Part shown: positions 39,496 to 47,065 of the stretch, piece after piece
Numbering within the stretch: position 1 is the stretch's first letter
How the letters are laid out: each line of letters starts with the position of its first letter
From: Novosphingobium pokkalii
Lineage (GTDB): Bacteria; Pseudomonadota; Alphaproteobacteria; Sphingomonadales; Sphingomonadaceae
Assembly: GCF_014652855.1 (NCBI RefSeq)
Contig: NZ_BMZP01000001.1
Span: 1-64,000, forward strand
Reading direction: 5' to 3'
Length of the DNA: 64,000 nt
The notes under the pieces: model-generated
The model's input: only the letters and a program-made list of their open reading frames with translations
Told to the model about the DNA's origin: nothing
Databases searched by the model: none
Position numbers and translations under genes: made by a program

Positions 39496-40605
39496 ATGAA
39501 CGAGACGGTCTACCTGCGCCCCATCGCGCTCACCGAAAGTCCGCAGGCCGATGATGGCGCCGCCGTGCGCCTCGCCGGTGGCCTGGCCTGCGCCAGCCGC
39601 TTCGCCTTGCTGGTGCGCCAGGATGGCAGGATCGTCTCCCGCCAGGTCTTTGGCGCCAGCGATGTTCCGGCCGCGATTGCCGCCTTGCCCGATGCGCTGG
39701 CCGCCGAAGCCAGCGCGCAATGGACCAATCTGCGCAAGAACCATGCCCCGATCGGCTGTGGCGAGCGCGTGCTGCGCCTCGACCAGCCACTGGTCATGGG
39801 CATTCTCAACGTCACGCCCGACAGCTTTTCCGATGGCGGGCAGTTCCTCGACAAGCCCGAGGCCGCGCTCGACCATGTCGCCGCGATGCTGGCGGCGGGC
39901 GCGGCGGTGATCGACGTGGGCGGGGAATCCACCCGGCCCAATGCCGCCGCCGTGTGGGAAGGGGATGAAATCAAGCGCGTGGTGCCGGTGATCGAACGCC
40001 TGGCTGCAACGGGCGCGGCGATTTCCATCGACAGTCGCCGCTCCAGCGTGATTGCCGCGGCCCTGGCGGCGGGCGCCCATATCGTCAACGATGTCTCGGC
40101 CCTGCGCCATGATCCGCGCAGCCTGGAAATCGTGGCGGCGAGCGGCGCGCCGGTGGTGCTGATGCATGCGCCGGGCGGGGCGGACGACCTTCACGCCGAT
40201 GGGCATTACCGGGACGTCGTGCTCGACGTGTTCGACGATCTGCGCGCCCGCCGCGATGCCGCGCTGGCGGCGGGGATCGCGAGCGACAAGATCCTGCTCG
40301 ATCCCGGCATCGGCTTTGGCAAGACGCTGGCCGACAACCTGGCGCTGATCAACGCCTTGCCGCTGTTTCATGCACTGGGCCAGCCGATCCTGTTTGCTGC
40401 CAGCCGCAAGCGCATGATCGGCGCCTTGTCCAACGAGGCGCCCGCGCACCAGCGCCTGGGCGGATCGGTGACACTGGCGATCAAGGCGCTGGAGGCAGGC
40501 TGCCAGATGGTGCGGGTCCACGACGTGGCCGATACCGTGCAGGCCCTGCGCGTGTGGCGCGGGCTGCGCGATGCCGCGCTGACCGATTTTTCGCAGCTGG
40601 TGTGA
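39496..40605 (+). CDS. folP: Dihydropteroate synthase
   Basis: TIM-barrel enzyme (369 aa) joining 6-hydroxymethyl-dihydropterin diphosphate and p-aminobenzoate in folate synthesis. The first signature GILNVTPDSFSDGG starts near residue 101 and GGESTRPNA near 140. DPGIGFGKT and the C-terminal RVHDV motif complete the site. The protein carries about 95 extra N-terminal residues relative to E. coli FolP, a form often seen in Alphaproteobacteria; their role is unknown. ATG 39496 is the only early start. Confidence 0.94.
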   Translation: MNETVYLRPIALTESPQADDGAAVRLAGGLACASRFALLVRQDGRIVSRQVFGASDVPAAIAALPDALAAEASAQWTNLRKNHAPIGCGERVLRLDQPLVMGILNVTPDSFSDGGQFLDKPEAALDHVAAMLAAGAAVIDVGGESTRPNAAAVWEGDEIKRVVPVIERLAATGAAISIDSRRSSVIAAALAAGAHIVNDVSALRHDPRSLEIVAASGAPVVLMHAPGGADDLHADGHYRDVVLDVFDDLRARRDAALAAGIASDKILLDPGIGFGKTLADNLALINALPLFHALGQPILFAASRKRMIGALSNEAPAHQRLGGSVTLAIKALEAGCQMVRVHDVADTVQALRVWRGLRDAALTDFSQLV

Positions 40606-40630
40606 GGGTTGCCGGGCTGGGGCAGGCGGG

Positions 40631-40820
40631 CTTCGACAAGCTCAGCCCGAACGGCTGTTGCTATTGAATTCGTTTGAATACCTTGGCCACTTCCGTTCGC
40701 CCTGAGCTTGTCGAAGGGCGCCAAGCACGGCGCCAGAATTTCAGCGCCCTTCGACAAGCTCAGGGCGAACGGATCGGAAGAACAGTTTTCTCAGCACCGT
40801 TCGGGCTGAGCTTGTCGAAG
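40631..40820. repeat. Four nested 24-bp dispersed repeats in alternating orientation
   Basis: Copies lie at 40631-40654 (+), 40693-40716 (-), 40749-40772 (+) and 40797-40820 (-), all sharing CTTCGACAAGCTCAG. The outer two copies match each other exactly and carry the CCCGAAC variant; the inner two match exactly and carry GGCGAAC. The inner arms extend to 28 bp (40693-40720 with 40745-40772). No gene lies in 40606-40844; the block separates convergent folP and the NtrC-like regulator and could act as a transcription barrier. Confidence 0.9.
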
Positions 40821-40844
40821 CCCCTGTCCCGCACAACAGTTCAA

Positions 40845-42259
40845 GCCGCGTTGTCGATGCCCAGTTCGGAAAGCTTGCGATAGAGCGTGGAGCGGCCGAT
40901 GCCCAGGCGCCGGGCCACTTCGGTCATGCGGCCGCGATAGTGGCCGATCGCCAGGCGAATGACGTCGGCTTCGATCTCTTCGAGTGGACGCAGGTTGCCA
41001 TCCGGCGTGAACAGCATCACGCCCGCGCCGTCGCTGATAGGGGCAGGACTGCGCGGGGTTTCTCCCACCATCGTGGAAAGGTTGGGAAAGTCCTGCGCCG
41101 TGAGCGTTTCGGCATCGCAGAACACGGCGGCGCGAAACAGCGTGGCCTGCAATTGCCGCACGTTGCCCGGCCAGTCATAGGCCTTGAGCAGCGCCAGCGC
41201 GCCGTCGGTGATGCCCAACGGGCGCAGGCCGGGCTGCTCGCCGATGCGCGCGAGGAAATAGCGGGCCAGGGCGGCAATGTCGCCCGCCCGCTGGCGCAAT
41301 GCGGGCAGATGGACGTGGACCACGGCCAGGGCCTCGACCAGGGGCGCATGATAGAGCCCGGCATCGGCAAGATCGCGCAAGGGCGCATTGCTGCATGCCA
41401 GCAGCCGCACATCGATGCGGAACGAATGGCGCGCGCCGATCGGCTGCACGTCTCCGCGATCCAGGAATTGCGCCAGGCGTTCCTGGACATGGGTGGGCAG
41501 GCGATCGACCTCGTCGATCACCAGGGTGCCGCCGTCGGCATGCTGAAGCGCGCCGATGTGACGATCGAACGCGCCGGGAAACGCGCCCTTTTCGTGGCCG
41601 AACAGCACGCTTTCGATCTGGTTGGCGGGAATGCCGCCGGCGTTGATGATGCGCAGCGGCGCCTTGGCGCGCGGGCTGGCGGCGTGCATGGCACGAACCA
41701 GCATTTCCTTGCCGGTGCCGCTTTCGCCCTCGATCAGCACGGTTTGCTGGGTGCGCGCAGCCTTGGCCGCCACCGCCAGCGCGGCGCGAAAGGCGGGGGC
41801 CGCGCCGATCATCGAATCGAAATCCAGCGTCGTGCCGATCTTTTCGGTAAGCGGTTGCAGTTCGGCGGCCGGTGCTTCGCGCGTGGTCGCGCTGCGCAGG
41901 GCGTGGAGCAGGCGGTCGGGCGCGACCGGCTTGATCAGGTAGTCGGTCGCGCCCGCGCGCATGGCTTCCACCGCCAGCAGCGGCGAGGCGCTGGTGGTGA
42001 GCATCAGGATCGGCAGCGCGGGGCGGCGGGCCTTGAGCTCGGCGATCAGGGCGCAGGCATCGTCACCCGGAACCCATTGATCCAGAATGATCGCGCCCAA
42101 TTGCATGCCCTGGCGGGTGCCCAGCATGGCAATCGCCGTTTCGGAATCGCGCGCCACGATCGTGCGCCAGCCTTCGCGCGCGGCCAGCGCCGTGATCAGC
42201 CGGCATTGGGCAGGCTCATCATCGATCAGCATCAGCAGGCGGTCGTCGGCGTCGGCCAT
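40845..42259 (-). CDS. NtrC-family response regulator with altered GAFTGA loop
   Basis: A 471-aa regulator with an N-terminal receiver domain (likely phospho-acceptor Asp60 in ILDQWVPG, Lys110), an AAA+ domain (Walker A GESGTGKE 178-185, Walker B-like TLVIDEVDRL), and a Fis-type helix-turn-helix (EVARRLGIGRSTLYRKL) at the end. The sigma-54 contact loop reads GAFPGA (225-230) instead of GAFTGA, so it may not work with sigma-54. No histidine kinase is adjacent. It is divergent from the transhydrogenase operon. Confidence 0.92.
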
Positions 42260-42308
42260 GGCATTCCCGTGGTTGAAACACCTAGGGTTTAGTCTTTTCT
42301 GGTAAAAA

Positions 42309-42326
42309 CCTGATTAAACAATCAGG
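42309..42326. promoter_or_regulatory. Short hairpin or operator in the regulator-pnt gap
   Basis: CCTGATTAAACAATCAGG is a 7-bp perfect inverted repeat with a 4-base loop in the 143-bp divergent region. It may be an operator for the adjacent NtrC-like protein; this is only positional. Confidence 0.35.
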
Positions 42327-42402
42327 CTGTTCAATCGCCCTTGAGGGCTGCCGGACGGATGGATAAGGTGCCTCCAAGGATAATAACGAGGGAAGAGAGA
42401 GC

Positions 42403-42525
42403 ATGACGTCTGCCAATGATATGAAGGCTGCGCGCGAAACCTACGAAGGCTTTCTGTCCTTGATCAAGGTTGCCGTGCCGGTGATCGCGTTGATCGTCGC
42501 GTTCGTGGTCCTGATCATCCAGTAA
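42403..42525 (+). CDS. aa3-type cytochrome oxidase subunit IV-like peptide
   Basis: A 40-aa membrane peptide. A short polar part (MTSANDMKAARETYEGFLSL) is followed by one transmembrane helix ending in VVLIIQ. Length and pattern match the bacterial aa3 oxidase subunit IV family. GAAGAGAGA precedes ATG 42403. It lies only 3 bases before pntAA, so both are cotranscribed, linking respiratory and transhydrogenase functions in one transcript. Confidence 0.82.
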   Translation: MTSANDMKAARETYEGFLSLIKVAVPVIALIVAFVVLIIQ

Positions 42526-42528
42526 AGA

Positions 42529-43659
42529 ATGTCACAAGACATAACGATCGCGGTTCTTGCCGAACGCGCGATGGGAGAGAGCCGGGTGGCGGCGACACCG
42601 GAAACGGTGCGCAAGCTGGCCGGCCTGGGGGCCAGACTGGTGGTGGAAAGCGGCGCGGGGAAGGGCGCCGGCATTTCCGACGAGGATTATCACGCGGCGG
42701 GGGCGGTAATTGCCAGTGCCGATGTCGCGGCCGGGGCGCAGATCGTGCTGGGCGTGCAGGGGCCGGATCCGGCCTTACTGGCCAGTGCCGCATCGGGGGC
42801 CTGGGTGGTCGCCTCACTCGATCCGTTTGGACAGCGTGGCCGGGTCGATGCCTATGCCGCCGCCGGGCTGGAAGCGCTGGCCATGGAATTCATGCCGCGC
42901 ATCACCCGTGCGCAATCGATGGACATCCTTTCCTCGCAGGCCAACCTTGCCGGATACAAGGCGGTGCTGGTGGCGGCCAACCTCTATGGCCGGGCCTTTC
43001 CGATGATGATGACGGCGGCCGGCACGGTGAGCGCGGCCAAGGTCTTCGTGATGGGGGTGGGCGTGGCCGGCTTGCAGGCGATCGCCACGGCGCGGCGCCT
43101 GGGCGCGCAGGTTTCGGCCACCGACGTCCGCTCTGCCACCAAGGAGCAGATCCAGTCGCTGGGCGCCAAGCCGATCTTCGTGGAAAACGTGGCGGGGATC
43201 GAGGGCGAAGGTGCCGGGGGCTATGCCACCGAAATGAGCCCGGAATACCAGAAGGCCCAGGCCGAGCTGGTATCCAGCCACATCGCCAAGCAGGATATCG
43301 TGATCACCACCGCGCTGATTCCCGGCCGGGCGGCGCCACGCCTGATCACCGACGCCCAGATTGCCACGATGCGTCCCGGCTCGGTGATCTATGACCTGGC
43401 CGTGGCGCAGGGTGGCAATGTGGAAGGCAGCCTGCCCGATCAGGTGGTGGAGCGCCACGGCGTGAAGATCGTCGGCTATGCCAACACGCCGGCGCTATTG
43501 CCCGCCGATGCTTCGGCGCTGTTTTCGCGCAACCTGTTCAATTTCCTCTCGGCGTTCTGGGACAAGGAGCAGGGCCGCCCGGTCCTGGACGAGGAAATCG
43601 GCAATGCCATCCGCCTGACCCAAGGCGGCCAGGTGGTGCACGAAAGGCTGAAGGGTTGA
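42529..43659 (+). CDS. pntAA: NAD(P) transhydrogenase subunit alpha part 1
   Basis: The NAD(H)-binding domain I subunit (376 aa) of the proton-translocating transhydrogenase, which makes NADPH from NADH using the proton gradient. Motifs include MGESRVAATPETV at the N-terminus, SSQANLAGY, and the Rossmann loop VMGVGVAGLQAI near 180. The split alpha subunit (pntAA plus pntAB) is the alphaproteobacterial form. Its TGA stop overlaps a TTG that may start the nuclease gene inserted next. Confidence 0.96.
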   Translation: MSQDITIAVLAERAMGESRVAATPETVRKLAGLGARLVVESGAGKGAGISDEDYHAAGAVIASADVAAGAQIVLGVQGPDPALLASAASGAWVVASLDPFGQRGRVDAYAAAGLEALAMEFMPRITRAQSMDILSSQANLAGYKAVLVAANLYGRAFPMMMTAAGTVSAAKVFVMGVGVAGLQAIATARRLGAQVSATDVRSATKEQIQSLGAKPIFVENVAGIEGEGAGGYATEMSPEYQKAQAELVSSHIAKQDIVITTALIPGRAAPRLITDAQIATMRPGSVIYDLAVAQGGNVEGSLPDQVVERHGVKIVGYANTPALLPADASALFSRNLFNFLSAFWDKEQGRPVLDEEIGNAIRLTQGGQVVHERLKG

Positions 43660-43664
43660 GGGCG

Positions 43665-43716
43665 TTTCCTCCCCGGCACGGGGAGGGGGACCGCCCGCAG
43701 GGCGGTGGAGGGGACT
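43665..43716. repeat. Left 52-bp inverted repeat flanking the DUF559 gene
   Basis: The reverse complement of 44061-44112 matches this unit at 49 of 52 positions. Each unit folds into two hairpins: CCTCCCCG-loop-CGGGGAGG and CCGCCC-GCA-GGGCGG here. Two of the three differences are a compensatory pair in the second stem (C-G here, T-A in the other copy). Confidence 0.9.
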
Positions 43717-43769
43717 CGCGGCCCGCAGCACGCCGCGAAGTCATCCTCGCACGAAAACTGCGCCGCACG

Positions 43770-44117
43770 ATGAGTGTGCCCGAGCGCTTGCTCTGGCGGC
43801 AACTGCGCCAACGGCCGGAAGGCCTGAAGTTCCGCCGGCAGCATCCGATCGGACCCTATGTGGCCGATTTCTGCTGCCTGTCCCACCGTCTCGTGGTCGA
43901 GGTGGACGGCATGGCACATGACAACAGCGATCGCGCTGCCCACGATGAAACAAGCCGGCGCTTCATGAATGAGAACGGGTTCAGGGTGTTGAGGGTTTCT
44001 GCAAGGCGCGTGCTGGCCGATGCCGTGGGAACGGCAGAAGCGATCGTCGCGCGCGCGGCCAGTCCCCTCCACCGTCCTGCGGACGGTCCCCCTCCCCGTT
44101 CCGGGGAGGAAAGCTGA
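43770..44117 (+). CDS. DUF559 endonuclease-like protein inserted in the pnt operon
   Basis: A DUF559 protein of the Vsr-like PD-(D/E)xK fold (115 aa from ATG 43770). Motifs are SVPERLLWRQLRQ, FRRQHPIGPYVADFCC, VVEVDGMAHD and ENGFRVLRVSARRVL; acidic residues in these match the family core. A longer form starting at TTG 43656 overlaps the pntAA stop (TTGA), adds 38 residues and keeps upstream RKLRRTM residues usual for the family. The last 18 residues are encoded by the right repeat, and the stop overlaps the pntAB start (TGATG). Its role is unknown; most likely a mobile or repeat-associated nuclease. Confidence 0.82.
   Translation: MSVPERLLWRQLRQRPEGLKFRRQHPIGPYVADFCCLSHRLVVEVDGMAHDNSDRAAHDETSRRFMNENGFRVLRVSARRVLADAVGTAEAIVARAASPLHRPADGPPPRSGEES
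44061..44112. repeat. Right 52-bp inverted repeat, supplies the pntAB ribosome binding site
   Basis: This unit is the near-perfect inverted partner of 43665-43716. Its last bases read GGGGAGGAAA and place GGAGG 7 bases before the pntAB start at 44117, so the repeat itself serves as the Shine-Dalgarno sequence. Confidence 0.9.
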
Positions 44118-44401
44118 TGGACTTCATATCGATCCTGAGCATTTTCGTGCTTGCCTGCTTTGTCGGGTATTACGTGGTCTGGTCGGTCACGCCGGCCCTG
44201 CACACGCCGTTGATGGCGGTGACCAATGCCATTTCTTCGGTGATCATCGTCGGTGCGCTGGTTGCGTCGGCGGCGGCGGGTTCGCCTTTGGCCAAGTTCC
44301 TGGGGCTGGGCGCGGTGGTGCTGGCTTCGGTCAACATCTTCGGTGGCTTTGCCGTGACGCAGCGCATGCTGGCGATGTACAAGAAGAAGGAGAAGAAGTG
44401 A
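44117..44401 (+). CDS. pntAB: NAD(P) transhydrogenase subunit alpha part 2
   Basis: A 94-aa membrane subunit with three to four hydrophobic spans; it forms part of the proton channel (domain II) of the transhydrogenase. The TPALHTPLMAVTNAISSVIIVGAL segment is the most conserved part. It is coupled by one-base overlaps to the DUF559 gene upstream and to pntB downstream (TGATG). Confidence 0.95.
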   Translation: MDFISILSIFVLACFVGYYVVWSVTPALHTPLMAVTNAISSVIIVGALVASAAAGSPLAKFLGLGAVVLASVNIFGGFAVTQRMLAMYKKKEKK

Positions 44402-45873
44402 TGGAACATGTCACCTCTTCTCCCTGGGTGGGCCTGGCCTATCTGGTTGCCGGTGTGCTGTTCATCATGGCGCTGCGCGGGCTGTCTTCGCCGGGCACGA
44501 GCCGGGCGGGCAACCGCTATGGCATGATCGGCATGACCATTGCCGTTGCGACCACGCTGGTCACTCATTCGATCGCCAGCCTGCCGGAAATCGCCGTGGC
44601 CATTGCCATCGGCGGTGGCATCGGCTTCGTCATCGCCCGGCGCATCCAGATGACGGCGATGCCGCAATTGGTGGCGGCGTTCCACTCGCTGGTCGGTCTG
44701 GCAGCGGTGCTGGTGGGGCTGGCGGCTTATGCCAATCCCGGTGCGTTCGGCATTCTCCATCAAGTTCCGGTGGAAAATTTGCTGGAGGCCGTGATTGGAA
44801 ATGGCGGCGCGCCGGTGGGATTTGTCAACGAGATCGAGCCGCAGAGCCGCATCGAAATGGGCCTGGGCATTGCCATCGGCGCGATCACCTTTTCCGGTTC
44901 GATCATCGCTTTCCTCAAGCTCGCCGGCAAGATGAGCGGCGCGGCGATCCTGTTGCCGGGCAGGCACGTGCTCAACCTGGGCACGCTGATCGCCATCCTC
45001 GGGCTGGTCGCATGGTTCACGCAAGATGAAAGCGCCTGGGTCATTGCCACGATCACCGTGCTGTCGTTTGCGATCGGCTTCCTGCTGATCATCCCCATCG
45101 GGGGGGCAGACATGCCGGTGGTGGTCTCGATGCTCAACAGCTATTCCGGCTGGGCCGCGGCGGCGATGGGCTTCACGCTGCACAACACCGCGATGATCGT
45201 CACTGGCGCGCTGGTCGGCTCTTCGGGGGCGATCCTGTCGTACATCATGTGCAAGGCAATGAACCGCTCGTTCCTGTCGGTGATCGCCGGCGGTTTCGGC
45301 GCCGAGGCAACGGCGAGCGGCGGCGCGGCCAAGGAGCAGCGCCCGTGGAAGCGCGGCTCGGCCGAAGACGCCGCGTTCCTGATGAAGGAAGCCGAAAACG
45401 TCATCATCATCCCCGGCTATGGCATGGCCGTGAGCCAGGCGCAGCACGTGCTGCGCGAGATGGCCGACGTGCTCAAGGCCAATGGCGTCAACGTGAAGTA
45501 TGCGATCCACCCCGTGGCCGGGCGCATGCCGGGGCACATGAACGTGCTGCTTGCCGAAGCCAACGTGCCGTACGATGAAGTCTTTGAACTGGAAGACATC
45601 CAGGGCGATTTCGCGCAGGCCGATGTGGCTTTCGTGATCGGCGCCAACGACGTGGTCAACCCGGCCGCCAAGACCGACAAGTCCAGCCCGATCTATGGCA
45701 TGCCGGTGTTCGACGTCGACAAGGCCAAGACGATTTTCTTCGTCAAGCGCTCGATGGGCGGGGTCGGCTATTCCGGCGTCGACAACGACGTGTTCTACAT
45801 GGACCAGACGATGATGCTGCTGGCCGATGCCAAGAAGATGGTCGAGGAGATCGTCAAGGCGTTGCAGCACTGA
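44401..45873 (+). CDS. pntB: NAD(P) transhydrogenase subunit beta
   Basis: A 490-aa subunit with about nine membrane spans (residues 1-300) completing the proton path, and the cytoplasmic NADP(H)-binding domain III after about 310. Domain III motifs are IIIPGYGMAVSQAQH, HPVAGRMPGHMNVLLAE, GANDVVNPAA and the KRSMGGVGYSGVDN loop. The start overlaps the pntAB stop by one base. Last gene of the operon. Confidence 0.97.
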   Translation: MEHVTSSPWVGLAYLVAGVLFIMALRGLSSPGTSRAGNRYGMIGMTIAVATTLVTHSIASLPEIAVAIAIGGGIGFVIARRIQMTAMPQLVAAFHSLVGLAAVLVGLAAYANPGAFGILHQVPVENLLEAVIGNGGAPVGFVNEIEPQSRIEMGLGIAIGAITFSGSIIAFLKLAGKMSGAAILLPGRHVLNLGTLIAILGLVAWFTQDESAWVIATITVLSFAIGFLLIIPIGGADMPVVVSMLNSYSGWAAAAMGFTLHNTAMIVTGALVGSSGAILSYIMCKAMNRSFLSVIAGGFGAEATASGGAAKEQRPWKRGSAEDAAFLMKEAENVIIIPGYGMAVSQAQHVLREMADVLKANGVNVKYAIHPVAGRMPGHMNVLLAEANVPYDEVFELEDIQGDFAQADVAFVIGANDVVNPAAKTDKSSPIYGMPVFDVDKAKTIFFVKRSMGGVGYSGVDNDVFYMDQTMMLLADAKKMVEEIVKALQH

Positions 45874-45912
45874 CGTTGACAGACCGCGTGCGCCGGGGCG
45901 AGAAGGCGGGGC

Positions 45913-46248
45913 ATGAAGCCTTTTGCCATTCTTGCCCCCACGCGCCTGGTCTTGATCGCGCTGGCCCTGTCTTCTTCCGCCTGTGTATCCAAGCTGGCTG
46001 AAAGCCGCGTGCGCAGCGCCCTGGTCAACGCCGGCATCGACCGCGCCAATGCCGCCTGCATGGCCGAGCGGATGACCGACCGTCTCTCCATCGGCCAGTT
46101 GCGCCGGCTGGAAGCGTTGCAGGCGCCCAAGCGCAGCCTGGCCGACTATGTGTGGACGGTGAAGCGGCTGGACGATCCGCAACTTGTACAGGTAACGACC
46201 AGCGCGGCGGCGCTCTGCGCGCTGGGTCTGGCCCCCGAAAAGCGGTGA
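45913..46248 (+). CDS. Putative lipoprotein
   Basis: A 111-aa protein with a lipoprotein signal peptide (lipobox SSAC, Cys24) and a mature part of about 85 residues, mostly helical by composition, with three Cys including the lipidated one. No family is recognised. A GA-rich stretch precedes ATG 45913. It follows pntB by 39 bp. Confidence 0.7.
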   Translation: MKPFAILAPTRLVLIALALSSSACVSKLAESRVRSALVNAGIDRANAACMAERMTDRLSIGQLRRLEALQAPKRSLADYVWTVKRLDDPQLVQVTTSAAALCALGLAPEKR

Positions 46249-46357
46249 GCCGTGCGCGGGCGCGCGGCGGATTGCCCGCTGCGCCCGCTGGACCTGCGGA
46301 CACGCCTTGCCTAAGGCTGGGGAACCGGAACGGGACTGACCGGCAGGAGAACAGGGT

Positions 46358-47065
46358 TTGCGCAAGATCGGCCTTATCGGCGGCATGAGCTGGGTTTCGA
46401 CCCGCACCTATTACGAACATATCAACAAGCTGGTTCAGGCGCGGACAAGCACTTTGTCGAGCGCGCCGCTGTTGATCGAAAGCCTCGATTTCGCCGGCTT
46501 GGCGCGGCTTTCCACGCCCGAGGAATGGAACCACGCGGCCCAGGTGCTGGTGCAGAGCGCCACGCGGCTGGAGCAGGCCGGGGCGAGCGCGATCGTCATC
46601 GGTGCCAATTCGATGCACAAGGTCTATGATCAGGTCGCTGCCTCCGTGGCCGTGCCGGTGATCCATATAGCCGATGCCGTGGGCGCGCGGATGCAGGCGG
46701 CGGGCGTCAAGACGGCCGCCCTGATCGGCTCGCGCAATGTCATGGTCGAAAGCTTTTACCGCAAGCGGCTGGTGGCGCATGGCGTTACCCTGCTGCCGCC
46801 GGTGATGGACAACGTGGACGAGATCGACCGCATCATCTACGAAGAACTGATGCAGGGCCGCGCCACGCGCTCGGCCGAGCGCACCTTCAAGACTCTGCTC
46901 ACCACGATGGGCCAGGCCGGCGCGCAAGCGGTGGTGCTCGGTTGTACCGAGCTCGACATGGTGATCGATGTCGATGCCAACGTGCTGCCGATCTATGACG
47001 GCACGCGCATCCATGCCGAAGCGGCGGTGGACTGGATCCTGGGCGGGGAGCAGAGCGCAGCGTGA
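46358..47065 (+). CDS. Aspartate/glutamate racemase-family protein with altered active site
   Basis: A 235-aa member of the YgeA branch of the Asp/Glu racemase family. The N-terminus KIGLIGGMSW and the second catalytic cysteine C196 (GCTELD) are kept. At the first catalytic position the family reads CTNTMHK (or ACNT), but here it is GANSMHK (82-88), so neither Cys nor Thr is present beside Asn84. A one-sided or different activity is therefore possible. TTG 46358 is the start, with AGGAG 9 bases upstream. Its stop overlaps the dgt start. Confidence 0.85.
   Translation: MRKIGLIGGMSWVSTRTYYEHINKLVQARTSTLSSAPLLIESLDFAGLARLSTPEEWNHAAQVLVQSATRLEQAGASAIVIGANSMHKVYDQVAASVAVPVIHIADAVGARMQAAGVKTAALIGSRNVMVESFYRKRLVAHGVTLLPPVMDNVDEIDRIIYEELMQGRATRSAERTFKTLLTTMGQAGAQAVVLGCTELDMVIDVDANVLPIYDGTRIHAEAAVDWILGGEQSAA

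Noticed and set aside
42240..42275. Possible sigma-54 promoter near the NtrC-like start (TGGCAT...TTG)
   Set aside because: The spacing and the -12 element do not match TGGCAC-N5-TTGCA, and it lies over the start codon of the minus-strand regulator.
43656..43769. N-terminal extension of the DUF559 protein from TTG 43656
   Set aside because: It was kept only as an alternative: most of it is repeat sequence translated as Pro/Gly/Arg-rich residues, although its last part resembles the family.
44170..46407. A 745-residue open frame opposite pntAB and pntB
   Set aside because: It is antisense to conserved membrane subunits and rich in His, Arg and Gln without domain features.
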